NCBI GenBank assembly: GCA_900545995.1
Contig: URBM01000019.1
Coordinates: 1-18,428, forward strand
Reading direction: 5' to 3'
Length of the DNA: 18,428 nucleotides
From: an uncultured Collinsella sp.
GTDB lineage: Bacteria > Actinomycetota > Coriobacteriia > Coriobacteriales > Coriobacteriaceae
Part shown: positions 1 through 5,738 of the stretch, piece after piece
How the letters are laid out: every line of letters begins with the position of its first letter
How positions within the stretch are numbered: position 1 is the first letter of the stretch
Translations under genes and position numbers: made by a program
Notes under the pieces: generated by a model
The model's database searches: none
The model's input: the letters and a program-made list of their open reading frames with translations, nothing else
Told to the model about the DNA's origin: nothing

Positions 1-23
1 CGTCAGATGTGTATAAGAGACAG
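1..23 (+). other. Nextera/Tn5 sequencing adapter (contamination)
   Basis: Positions 5-23 read AGATGTGTATAAGAGACAG, exactly the 19-bp Tn5 mosaic end used in Nextera libraries. The four bases before it (CGTC) match the preceding bases of the Illumina Read 1 transposase adapter. This is seen directly. It sits at the very first base of the window, so it is untrimmed adapter on a contig end rather than a transposon in the organism. Genomic sequence begins at about position 24, and whatever lies left of the hicAB region is lost. Confidence 0.96.
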
Positions 24-24
24 T

Positions 25-87
25 GACCTCACCGATCGCCCCCGCATCGTCCGAGCCATCGTCACCGAGCCCAAACAGCGCCAGTAA
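25..87 (+). CDS. possible 3' end of an unidentified gene
   Basis: An open frame runs from the adapter junction to a TAA at 85-87 and encodes about 20 residues (DLTDRPRIVRAIVTEPKQRQ). GC-rich codons and a sharp change to AT-rich sequence right after the stop fit the tail of a real gene cut by the contig end. Twenty residues are too few to name a family, and 20 open codons can occur by chance in GC-rich DNA, so this is tentative. Confidence 0.3.
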   Translation, partial: DLTDRPRIVRAIVTEPKQRQ

Positions 88-101
88 TATTTATTAACTG
101 G

Positions 102-130
102 TTAGCAAAAATTATAAAGTAGTTTATAAT
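102..130 (+). promoter_or_regulatory. predicted sigma-70 type promoter of hicAB
   Basis: A perfect -10 box, TATAAT, lies at 125-130. A -35-like TTAGCA (4 of 6 to consensus) lies at 102-107, with 17 bp between them. The region is AT-rich against a GC-rich background and lies 26 nt upstream of the hicA start. The boxes are seen directly; promoter activity is inferred. Confidence 0.65.
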
Positions 131-131
131 T
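110..131. promoter_or_regulatory. perfect 9-4-9 palindrome, likely HicB operator
   Basis: The arms AATTATAAA (110-118) and TTTATAATT (123-131) are perfect reverse complements around the spacer GTAG. The right arm contains the -10 box of the predicted hicAB promoter. HicB antitoxins with a DNA-binding domain usually repress their own operon, so a dyad over the -10 is where an autorepressor would bind. Its assignment to HicB is inference. Confidence 0.6.
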
Positions 132-155
132 AGGACGGCTGAAAGAGGTCGGCCC

Positions 156-341
156 ATGCAACCTCCTACCTTTCGGGAAATCATTGCCCTACTCAAGCAC
201 GATGGATTCGTGAAGGTCGCGCAAGTCGGTAGTCATGCTAAGTATGTTTCTGGTGACCGTGTTGTCACCGTGAACGGCTCTGGTGGTGATCGACCAAAGA
301 AGGGCACGTGGGCAAGTATTCGTCGCCAAGCTGAATGGTAG
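156..341 (+). CDS. hicA: HicA family mRNA interferase toxin
   Basis: The 61-residue product is the usual HicA length. HicA toxins have a double-stranded-RNA-binding-like fold and cut mRNA without needing ribosomes. The hallmark glycine-serine-histidine motif with the catalytic histidine is at residues 25-27 (GSHAKY, His27). It is followed by a VVTVNG strand and the C-terminal KKGTWASIRRQ segment, which matches the family's KKGTLRSILKQ-type ending. The ATG at 156 has a GAAAGAGG-like ribosome binding site about 8 nt upstream. The next gene is the HicB antitoxin, the usual HicA-HicB order. No residue is obviously missing, so the toxin looks intact. HicAB pairs are mobile accessory modules, and this one sits at the cut end of the contig. 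Confidence 0.88.
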   Translation: MQPPTFREIIALLKHDGFVKVAQVGSHAKYVSGDRVVTVNGSGGDRPKKGTWASIRRQAEW

Positions 342-352
342 TTGGAGGCAAA

Positions 353-799
353 ATGAGGCAGCGATTTACCTATGACTGCGTTCTCATAAAAGAAGACGAC
401 GGTTACTGCGCCAGTTTCCCGCAGATTCCCGGCGCCTTTGCCGATGGCGATACGCGCGAAGAAGCGATTGCCCATGCCACCGAGGCACTGATGGCGTTTT
501 TGGCCGACGACCTCAACAACGGTTTGACTCCGGCAGGGTACGAACGCTCGGCCGAGGTCGTGGCCCTTTCAGTCGAAATCGACCACGAGGACGCTCGGGA
601 AGCGGCGTGCCGAACATTTAAAGACGCAGCGCTGGACCTCAAAGTCTCCGCTCCGCGGATTACCGCGCTGGTCAAAGCCGGAAAGCTCGATGTTGAACTT
701 GTCGACGGCCGTCGGATGATAACGATAGACAGCATCGAGCGCTACGCCGCCCAAGAACGCCACGCCGGCAGGCCAAAGAAGTTCGTCGCAGTCCAATAA
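353..799 (+). CDS. hicB: HicB family antitoxin with C-terminal winged-HTH-like domain
   Basis: The 148-residue protein has an N-terminal HicB fold (about residues 5-70, with YDCVLIKEDDGYCASFPQIPG and the DGDTREEAIAHATEAL helix) that should bind and neutralise HicA. Residues about 86-133 look like a MerR/excisionase-type winged helix (DAALDLKVSAPRITALVKAG, then a DGRRMITIDSIERY wing and helix). The tail AGRPKK is basic and AT-hook-like. I chose the ATG at 353 because GGAGG lies at 344-348. An in-frame ATG at 335 overlaps the end of hicA but lacks a ribosome binding site and would add six residues (MVVGGK). The DNA-binding domain suggests HicB represses its own promoter, where a perfect palindrome is present. 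Confidence 0.85.
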   Translation: MRQRFTYDCVLIKEDDGYCASFPQIPGAFADGDTREEAIAHATEALMAFLADDLNNGLTPAGYERSAEVVALSVEIDHEDAREAACRTFKDAALDLKVSAPRITALVKAGKLDVELVDGRRMITIDSIERYAAQERHAGRPKKFVAVQ

Positions 800-933
800 C
801 CCCCTCACTTTCACCGACTACTAGAGCCGCTCACCAAACCAACATGCGCTCTGGGCAAATAGGTTGAACGTTTCGTGCGAGAATGCCCCACAGTAAACAA
901 ACTTGCACCAGAGCGTAAGGGGCTGGCATACAC
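800..933. other. intergenic region hicB to Sua5 gene
   Basis: This 134-nt gap has no convincing terminator after hicB. A TTGAAC at 864-869 could be a -35 box, but no good -10 follows at standard spacing. The ribosome binding site of the next gene (TAAGGGG, 916-922) is clear. A promoter for the next gene is expected here but I cannot place it with confidence. Confidence 0.4.
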
Positions 934-1677
934 ATGCAGACGGTCTATCGGGTATATGAGGGAACGCGCGAGCCGCATCGGCTTGCCGTCGAGCGCGCGG
1001 CCGAGGTGCTCGGCCGCGGCGGCCTGGCGCTGATCCCGACCGAGACGGTTTACGGTGTCGCCGTGGCGGTCAACGCCTTCTCGGACGCCGTGCCCCAAGA
1101 TACAGGCGAATTCCCATCGTGGCCGCGCGATCCGCAGGCTGCCGTCAATGGCGCCGCGGTCCCTGCGCTCGGTACCGGCTACCGCCGTATCTTCACTCTC
1201 AAGCAACGTGAACTCACGCAAACCGTCGCTTGGCTGGTCGATGGTGTCGAGGCGCTCGACCGCTATGGCGTGGATATCCCGGAAGATGCCCGCGTACTTG
1301 CGCGACGATGCTGGCCGGGAGCCCTGACTATCGTGGTCAAGGCGGCTCCCTGCGTGCCGACCTTTATGCGTGCTGCCGACGACACCGTGGCCCTGCGCGC
1401 TTCGGCCTCTCCCGTGGTCCAAGCGCTCATCCGCGCCTGCGGCAGTCCCCTTGCCTGCACGAGCGCCAACACACACGGCGCGCCCTCGCCGGCAAGCTTT
1501 GCCGCCGTCGAAGGTCGCATCCTGGAGGGGGTCGATGTTGCCGTCGACGCCGGCGAGACCCCGTGTCGCGACGCCTCGACCATCGTGTCGTTCCAGCACG
1601 GCGGGCTCCGGATCCTGCGCCAAGGTGCACTTCCCGCATCAGAGATCGAACGGGTCCTGTCCGACCCGATGCAATAG
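934..1677 (+). CDS. Sua5/YrdC/TsaC-type L-threonylcarbamoyladenylate synthase
   Basis: The 247-residue protein belongs to the YrdC family, which makes threonylcarbamoyl-AMP from threonine, bicarbonate and ATP, the first step of t6A modification at tRNA position 37. Visible motifs are PTETVYG (35-41), LKQR (89-92), WPGALTIV (127-134) and TSAN (176-179), with the late ILRQGAL strand. The segment between GVAV (41-44) and the RIFTLKQR helix holds about 35 extra residues. The usual proline-containing stretch after KxR (KGRP...PL) is replaced by ELTQTVAWL. There is no C-terminal Sua5 domain, so this is a TsaC-length form with an insertion. The ATG at 934 has TAAGGGG 11 nt upstream. glpK follows after 13 nt, so they are probably co-transcribed. 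Confidence 0.82.
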   Translation: MQTVYRVYEGTREPHRLAVERAAEVLGRGGLALIPTETVYGVAVAVNAFSDAVPQDTGEFPSWPRDPQAAVNGAAVPALGTGYRRIFTLKQRELTQTVAWLVDGVEALDRYGVDIPEDARVLARRCWPGALTIVVKAAPCVPTFMRAADDTVALRASASPVVQALIRACGSPLACTSANTHGAPSPASFAAVEGRILEGVDVAVDAGETPCRDASTIVSFQHGGLRILRQGALPASEIERVLSDPMQ

Positions 1678-1690
1678 AAAGGTGTAAGCG

Positions 1691-3232
1691 ATGTCGTTGA
1701 ATCTGGGCAGCCTGGGCATGGAAGATGCCTCGTTTAACTTTGGCGGTTCCTACATCATGGCGCTCGACTGCGGCACCACCTCGGTACTTGCGACCATCGT
1801 CGACGAGTACGGCTGCATCGTCGCGCAGGCACGTCGTAGCGTCAAAACCAGCTTCCCGCGTCCCGGTTGGATAGAGCAAGACCCCATGGAGGTGCTTGCC
1901 AGCCAGATCGGCGTGATGATGGAGGTCCAGTTTAAGAGCGGCATCCATTCTGACCGCATCGCCGCCATCGGTATCTCCAACCAGCGCGAGACCACGGTGG
2001 TGTGGGACCGCATAAGCGGCCAACCCATCTATAACGCCATCGTGTGGCAATGCCGTCGCACCGCACCTCTGATCGACGAGCTGGTCGAGCGAGGCGCAGA
2101 AGAGCTGGTGCGCTCCCGCACGGGACTCACGCTCGATCCGTATTTCTCGGCTTCCAAGGTGCAGTGGATCCTCGACAACGTCGACGGTGCGCGTGAGAGC
2201 GCGGCGGCGGGCGACCTCATGTTCGGCACCATCGACACCTGGCTCATCTACAACCTCACCGGCAGTCAGGTCTTTGCCACCGACTACACCAATGCCAGCC
2301 GCACGGCGCTCTTTAATATCCATACGCTCGATTGGGACGACGACCTGCTGGCGCTCTTTGACGTTCCACGTTCCATGATGCCCGAGGTTCGTTGGAGCTC
2401 GGGCGACTACGGCCGCGTCGCGAGCGACATCATGACCAACATGCCGCCCATCATGGGCGTGGCGGGCGATCAGCAGGCGTCGCTGTTCGGCCACTGCTGC
2501 TTCCATCCCGGCCAGACCAAAAACACCTATGGCACGGGTTGCTTTATGCTCATGAACACCGGCGACGAGGTCGTCGAATCCAAGAACGGTCTGGTCTCCA
2601 CGATCGGTATCGCCGCGGACGGCAAGATCAGCTATGCGCTCGAGGGTTCTATCTTTGCCGCCGGCTCAACCATGAACTGGCTGCGCAACAACATGGGCAT
2701 CATCTCGAGTGTGAGCGAGTCCGCGCAACTCGCCGTTTCAATCAACGACAACGAGGGCTGCTACTTCGTTCCCGCCTTTGCGGGTTTGGGCGCTCCCTGG
2801 TGGGATCCGCATGCCCGCGGTATCGTGTGCGGCCTGACCGGTGCCTCGAGTCGCGCGACCATTGTGCGTGCGGCCTGCGAGTCCATGGCCTACCAGAGTT
2901 ATGACGTGCTGCGCGCCATGGAGCAGGACGTGGGACTTTCGATTGAGCGCCTGTCCGTCGATGGCGGCGCCTCACGCAACGAGTTCATCATGCAATTCCA
3001 GGCCGACCTGCTGGATATCCCCGTGCTGCAATGCGAGACGGTGGAGACCACGGCAATCGGTGCCGCGTACTTGGCGGGTCTTGCCGTCGGCTATTGGGAA
3101 GACCTTGAAGAGCTGGAGCAAAATGCCCAGATCGTTAGGACCTTCCTTCCCCATATGTCCGCCGAGCGTCGCGAGCAAAACCTTGCGGGCTGGCGTGATG
3201 CAGTCAAGCGCTCGCTCAGTACCGCACAGTAG
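1691..3232 (+). CDS. glpK: glycerol kinase (FGGY family)
   Basis: The 513-residue, full-length enzyme phosphorylates glycerol to sn-glycerol 3-phosphate with ATP. Glycerol-binding residues are present: Arg99-Glu100 in SNQRETT, Tyr151 in LDPYFSASK and Asp260-Gln261 in AGDQQ. Other family blocks are GWIEQDP, IVWQCRRT, NTYGTGCF, AFAGLGAPWWDP, DGGASRNEF and the C-terminal TTAIGAAYLAGLAVGYW. Two features stand out. The N-terminal phosphate loop reads LDCGTTSVL instead of the usual LDQGTTSSR. The loop before GVAGDQQ (about 236-257) has no histidine, unlike Gram-positive enzymes activated by HPr phosphorylation. The ATG at 1691 has AAAGGTG 6-7 nt upstream and gives about 16 more N-terminal residues than E. 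coli GlpK; a later start at 1718 is possible. No glpF or glpD is adjacent. Confidence 0.93.
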   Translation: MSLNLGSLGMEDASFNFGGSYIMALDCGTTSVLATIVDEYGCIVAQARRSVKTSFPRPGWIEQDPMEVLASQIGVMMEVQFKSGIHSDRIAAIGISNQRETTVVWDRISGQPIYNAIVWQCRRTAPLIDELVERGAEELVRSRTGLTLDPYFSASKVQWILDNVDGARESAAAGDLMFGTIDTWLIYNLTGSQVFATDYTNASRTALFNIHTLDWDDDLLALFDVPRSMMPEVRWSSGDYGRVASDIMTNMPPIMGVAGDQQASLFGHCCFHPGQTKNTYGTGCFMLMNTGDEVVESKNGLVSTIGIAADGKISYALEGSIFAAGSTMNWLRNNMGIISSVSESAQLAVSINDNEGCYFVPAFAGLGAPWWDPHARGIVCGLTGASSRATIVRAACESMAYQSYDVLRAMEQDVGLSIERLSVDGGASRNEFIMQFQADLLDIPVLQCETVETTAIGAAYLAGLAVGYWEDLEELEQNAQIVRTFLPHMSAERREQNLAGWRDAVKRSLSTAQ

Positions 3233-3303
3233 GGCTGCGATGGGCTGCTCGATACAACAAACCGCTAAACTTATGCATGGCGTGCGGCGGCAACATTGCT
3301 GCG

Positions 3304-3336
3304 CGCCTTGTCAGCAAGGCCGTTTTGCGGCCGCAA
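3304..3336 (+). promoter_or_regulatory. two mutually exclusive hairpins in the upp leader
   Basis: GCCTTG (3305-3310) and CAAGGC (3315-3320) form a 6-bp stem around TCAG, followed by CGTTTT. GGCCG (3318-3322) and CGGCC (3328-3332) form a second stem around TTTTG that reuses 3318-3320, so both cannot form at once. TTGCGGCCGCAA (3325-3336) is itself a palindrome. The site ends just before the upp ribosome binding site. It could be a weak terminator for glpK or an attenuator for upp. I see no PyrR-type binding loop. Function is speculative. Confidence 0.3.
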
Positions 3337-3355
3337 CGAAAGGGGCAATCAACCC

Positions 3356-4003
3356 ATGACCGTCACCTACGATGCGTCCCGTGTGACGCTTGTCGATCAT
3401 CCGCTCGTCCAGCACAAGCTGTCGATCCTGCGCGACAAAAACACCGGCACCAACCAGTTCCGCCAGCTCGTGCGCGAACTCGCGCTTTTTGACGGCTACG
3501 AGGCCATGCGCGACCTGCCTATGGAAGACGTCGAAGTCGAGACCCCCATCACTACCGCCACGTTCAAACAGCTCGCCGGCAAGAAACTCGCCATCGTGCC
3601 CATCCTGCGTGCGGGCCTTGGCATGGTCGACGGCATTCTCGACCTGGTGCCCTCCGCTCGCGTAGGCCACATCGGTATGGAACGCGACGAGGTTACCCAT
3701 GAGCCGCATGAGTATTACTGCAAGATGCCCAAGGATATCGACCAGCGCATCTGCCTGGTCGTCGACCCCATGCTCGCCACGGGCGGTTCGGCCGAGATGG
3801 CCATCAGCTACCTGCGCGAGCGCGGTGTCAAGGACATCCGCATGCTGTGCATCGTTGCTGCCCCCGAGGGCCTCAAGTCGCTGACCGAGAAGGACCCAGA
3901 TGTGCATATCTATACCTGCGCTATCGACGACCATCTCAACGAGGCTGCCTACATCGTTCCCGGCCTGGGCGACGCCGGCGACCGCATCTACGGCACGCTG
4001 TAA
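3356..4003 (+). CDS. upp: uracil phosphoribosyltransferase
   Basis: The 215-residue product salvages uracil by joining it to PRPP to give UMP in the cytosol. Family blocks seen are the N-terminal VDHPLVQHKLSILRDKNT, VPILRAGLGMVDG, HIGMERDE, the PRPP loop VVDPMLATGGS (135-145) and the C-terminal uracil-binding GLGDAGDRIYGT (203-214). Length is normal for the family (about 208-212). I chose the ATG at 3356 because AAGGGG lies 10 nt upstream and homology begins there; an upstream in-frame ATG at 3296 adds 20 residues that do not look like Upp. The gene stands alone between glpK (123 nt gap) and the atp operon (282 nt gap) and has its own leader. Confidence 0.95.
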   Translation: MTVTYDASRVTLVDHPLVQHKLSILRDKNTGTNQFRQLVRELALFDGYEAMRDLPMEDVEVETPITTATFKQLAGKKLAIVPILRAGLGMVDGILDLVPSARVGHIGMERDEVTHEPHEYYCKMPKDIDQRICLVVDPMLATGGSAEMAISYLRERGVKDIRMLCIVAAPEGLKSLTEKDPDVHIYTCAIDDHLNEAAYIVPGLGDAGDRIYGTL

Positions 4004-4059
4004 TCTCTGGGCCATACCGGCTAACGTCGAAAATACGAAGAAATGGTGCGCGCGGGCGA

Positions 4060-4101
4060 GCAAAAGACGTCCACGCGCACTCCTGTTAACGGACGTTTTG
4101 C
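4060..4101 (+). terminator. possible terminator after upp
   Basis: ACGTCC (4067-4072) pairs with GGACGT (4091-4096) across an 18-nt loop, with TTTT at 4096-4099. An outer GCAAAA (4060-4065) can also pair with TTTTGC (4096-4101), leaving a small bulge. The large loop and the short T-run make this a weak intrinsic terminator. The position, 57-98 nt after the upp stop, is reasonable. Confidence 0.4.
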
Positions 4102-4195
4102 CCTGCAGGGTTCGAGAAAAACGTATTACCGTACCTGCGGCATAAAGAAGGTCTTAAGAAAACGAACAGGTGCGTATTAACCGATGCTTTTTCGG

Positions 4196-4223
4196 TTGTA
4201 CTTTAGCGATTGGCTCGTACAAT
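4196..4223 (+). promoter_or_regulatory. candidate promoter of the ATP synthase operon
   Basis: A good -10 box, TACAAT (5 of 6), lies at 4218-4223. A weak -35-like TTGTAC (4196-4201) stands 16 bp upstream. It is 63 nt before the first gene of the operon and is the best promoter-like element in the 282-nt gap after upp. A small hairpin, AACCGA (4179-4184) with TCGGTT (4192-4197), overlaps the -35 region. Activity is inferred. Confidence 0.45.
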
Positions 4224-4285
4224 AGTCACCAATGTTTGGCGGGAACTGTTCTGTGAGGCGTTAAAAAAGGAAAGTGAGGACGCCA

Positions 4286-4597
4286 ATGTTTCAGATAGCC
4301 GATCTGCTCGCTATCGTTGCAGGCGCCATCGCGGGCGCAATTGCCTTCCTTCCCTTTGTCTTTACGCTCAAGCCGGTTCTTGACGATAAACAGAATGCGG
4401 ACATGCTCAAGGGTATGGTGAGTCTGGCGGTCTCGGCAATCGCCCTGCTCGTCTTTACCTTGGTTGTGTTTGTGTTGTTCGGAGAGGCATTTCGCATGTT
4501 CCTCCTGGGCGAGGCGATCGGCTTCGTGGCCTTTATGGCCGCCTGCACGGTTCGCGTCGCCAAGGCGCTGCGAGATCCTCATGAGGTCGAAAGGTAA
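4286..4597 (+). CDS. small membrane protein in the atpI position
   Basis: The 103-residue protein is mostly hydrophobic. Predicted membrane segments are at about 7-27, 45-68 and 72-90, and the C-terminus is basic and charged (RVAKALRDPHEVER). I do not recognise a family motif. Its place as first gene of the atp operon, 3 nt before atpB, matches AtpI/AtpQ-type accessory proteins that help assemble the c-ring or supply magnesium in other bacteria, so that role is inferred from position. I preferred the ATG at 4286, with GTGAGG about 6 nt upstream. A GTG at 4274 would add four residues but has a poorly spaced site. It could instead be an unrelated membrane protein. Confidence 0.7.
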   Translation: MFQIADLLAIVAGAIAGAIAFLPFVFTLKPVLDDKQNADMLKGMVSLAVSAIALLVFTLVVFVLFGEAFRMFLLGEAIGFVAFMAACTVRVAKALRDPHEVER

Positions 4598-4600
4598 GTC

Positions 4601-5404
4601 GTGGAAATTTTTGAAAAGCTGCCTGATGAGATTAATCATCTGGTCAGCGAGTTCAGCTCCACCCCTGTCGTGGGCGATCTGAGCTGCGGCATCACGCAGT
4701 ACTCGTTTTGGCTGATCGTCTCCACGATCGTGCTCCTGATCGTCCTGGCCGTGTTCAAGAAGAAGCAGGCCCTGGTTCCCAAGGGCTTCTTCGTCAACGG
4801 TTTCGAGTACATCATCGAGTACGTCGAGAACGATATCGGCAAGGGCGTCGTGGGTGAGAACTGGAAGAAGCACTTCCCGTTCCTGTGCTCGCTTTTCCTG
4901 TTCATCCTGATCAATAACATGATCGGCCTGATCCCGGGAATGAAGCCCGGCACCGGTGCAATCGGCTCCACCGCCGCGCTCGCCATCTTCGCCTTCGTGT
5001 ACTTCATCTACTACGGATGCAAGGCTCACGGCGTGATCGGCTACATCAAGAGCCTCGCCCCGCAGGGCGTGAGCTTCCCGATGAACGTGCTCGTGTGGGT
5101 CGTCGAGCTTTTCTCGACCTTCCTGCGCCTCATCACGCTCGCCGTCCGTCTGTTCTGCAACATGTTCGCAGGACACGTGGTCATGGGCTCGTTCGCCATC
5201 ATGGCGAGCATGTTCATGCAGCCGCTGCTTCAGCAGGTTTCCGCGGCCCACGCCGTCGGCGCCCTGCCTTCGCTGGCCTGGCTTGCCATCCTCATCCTGA
5301 TCTATGCGATCGAGCTTGTGGTCGGCGCCATCCAGGCTTACGTCTTCACGGTCCTTACCGCCGTGTATGTCTCCGAGGCAGAGGAGGTCGCGGAGGAGGA
5401 GTAG
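4601..5404 (+). CDS. atpB: ATP synthase Fo subunit a
   Basis: The 267-residue integral membrane protein forms the two proton half-channels beside the c-ring. The essential arginine is Arg183 in LAVRLFCNMFAGH (family form LRLFGNMFAGH), followed by Asn187. Glu238 and Gln245 sit in the last helix block AIELVVGAIQAYVFTVLTAVYVS. About five to six membrane segments are visible (34-52, 93-112, 122-139, 162-180, 190-210, 225-257). The usual glycine after RLF is cysteine here. The start is GTG at 4601 with AAAGG 6 nt upstream, right after the TAA of the preceding gene. The acidic C-terminus (EAEEVAEEE) ends before a 124-nt gap ahead of atpE. Confidence 0.95.
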   Translation: MEIFEKLPDEINHLVSEFSSTPVVGDLSCGITQYSFWLIVSTIVLLIVLAVFKKKQALVPKGFFVNGFEYIIEYVENDIGKGVVGENWKKHFPFLCSLFLFILINNMIGLIPGMKPGTGAIGSTAALAIFAFVYFIYYGCKAHGVIGYIKSLAPQGVSFPMNVLVWVVELFSTFLRLITLAVRLFCNMFAGHVVMGSFAIMASMFMQPLLQQVSAAHAVGALPSLAWLAILILIYAIELVVGAIQAYVFTVLTAVYVSEAEEVAEEE

Positions 5405-5528
5405 TCTTCCGTTCGCGCCTTAAAGGTAAGGCAATTCGTTAAACCGCCGGTGCCCGTACCCATGGAGCCCGGCAGTTATAAAAAGGTTATCCTGCGTGAA
5501 ATAAGACACGCACGACAAAGGAGGAATC
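5405..5528 (+). promoter_or_regulatory. atpB-atpE spacer with strong ribosome binding site
   Basis: This is the only long gap inside the atp operon (124 nt). It ends in an excellent ribosome binding site, AAAGGAGG (5517-5524), 4 nt before the GTG of atpE. A short inverted repeat, GCCGG with CCGGC around positions 5443-5473, is followed by an AT-rich stretch. Cells need many more c subunits than a subunits, so a translation enhancer, an RNA-processing site or an internal promoter would make sense here. The strong site is seen; the role is inferred. Confidence 0.45.
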
Positions 5529-5723
5529 GTGGGAGTTATCGGTTACGGTCTCGGTGTTATCGGCGCTGGTCTTGCTATCGGCCTGTCTGCTCTGGGTGCT
5601 ACGGGTGCTATGGCCCGTCAGCCTGAGGTCCAGGGCCGCGTGTTCACCGTCTTCATCATGGGCTCCGCCTTCGGCGAGGCTCTGGCTCTGATCGGCTTCG
5701 TTGTCGCGCTGATCGTTAAATAG
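5529..5723 (+). CDS. atpE: ATP synthase Fo subunit c
   Basis: The 64-residue hairpin protein builds the rotor ring. Helix 1 carries a glycine-rich GVIGAGLAIG face, the polar loop has the invariant ARQPE (29-33), and helix 2 has the ion-binding Glu50 in FGEALALIGF. Alanine follows Glu50 where sodium-type rings have Thr or Ser, and helix 1 lacks the sodium-type glutamine, so proton coupling is likely. At 64 residues it is shorter than the usual 70-85; aligned on RQPE, it is trimmed at both ends. The start is GTG at 5529, fixed by AAAGGAGG at 5517-5524; an in-frame TAA at 5502 rules out a much longer N-terminus and there is no other start codon nearby. Confidence 0.95.
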   Translation: MGVIGYGLGVIGAGLAIGLSALGATGAMARQPEVQGRVFTVFIMGSAFGEALALIGFVVALIVK

Positions 5724-5738
5724 CACGGAGCGTCAAGT

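Noticed and set aside
1..23. A Tn5-like transposon end
   Set aside because: The match is to the synthetic hyperactive mosaic end plus Illumina adapter bases, and it sits exactly at base 1. No transposase gene is present.
335..352. Upstream ATG at 335 as the hicB start
   Set aside because: No ribosome binding site precedes it, and GGAGG at 344-348 clearly serves the ATG at 353.
1427..2506. Minus-strand open frame opposite the Sua5/glpK junction
   Set aside because: It overlaps two convincing genes and a gene boundary, with composition typical of a reverse shadow.
3325..3336. TTGCGGCCGCAA palindrome as a protein-binding site
   Set aside because: It is short and GC-rich, and it overlaps two better-defined hairpins in the same leader, so I kept it only as part of that structure.
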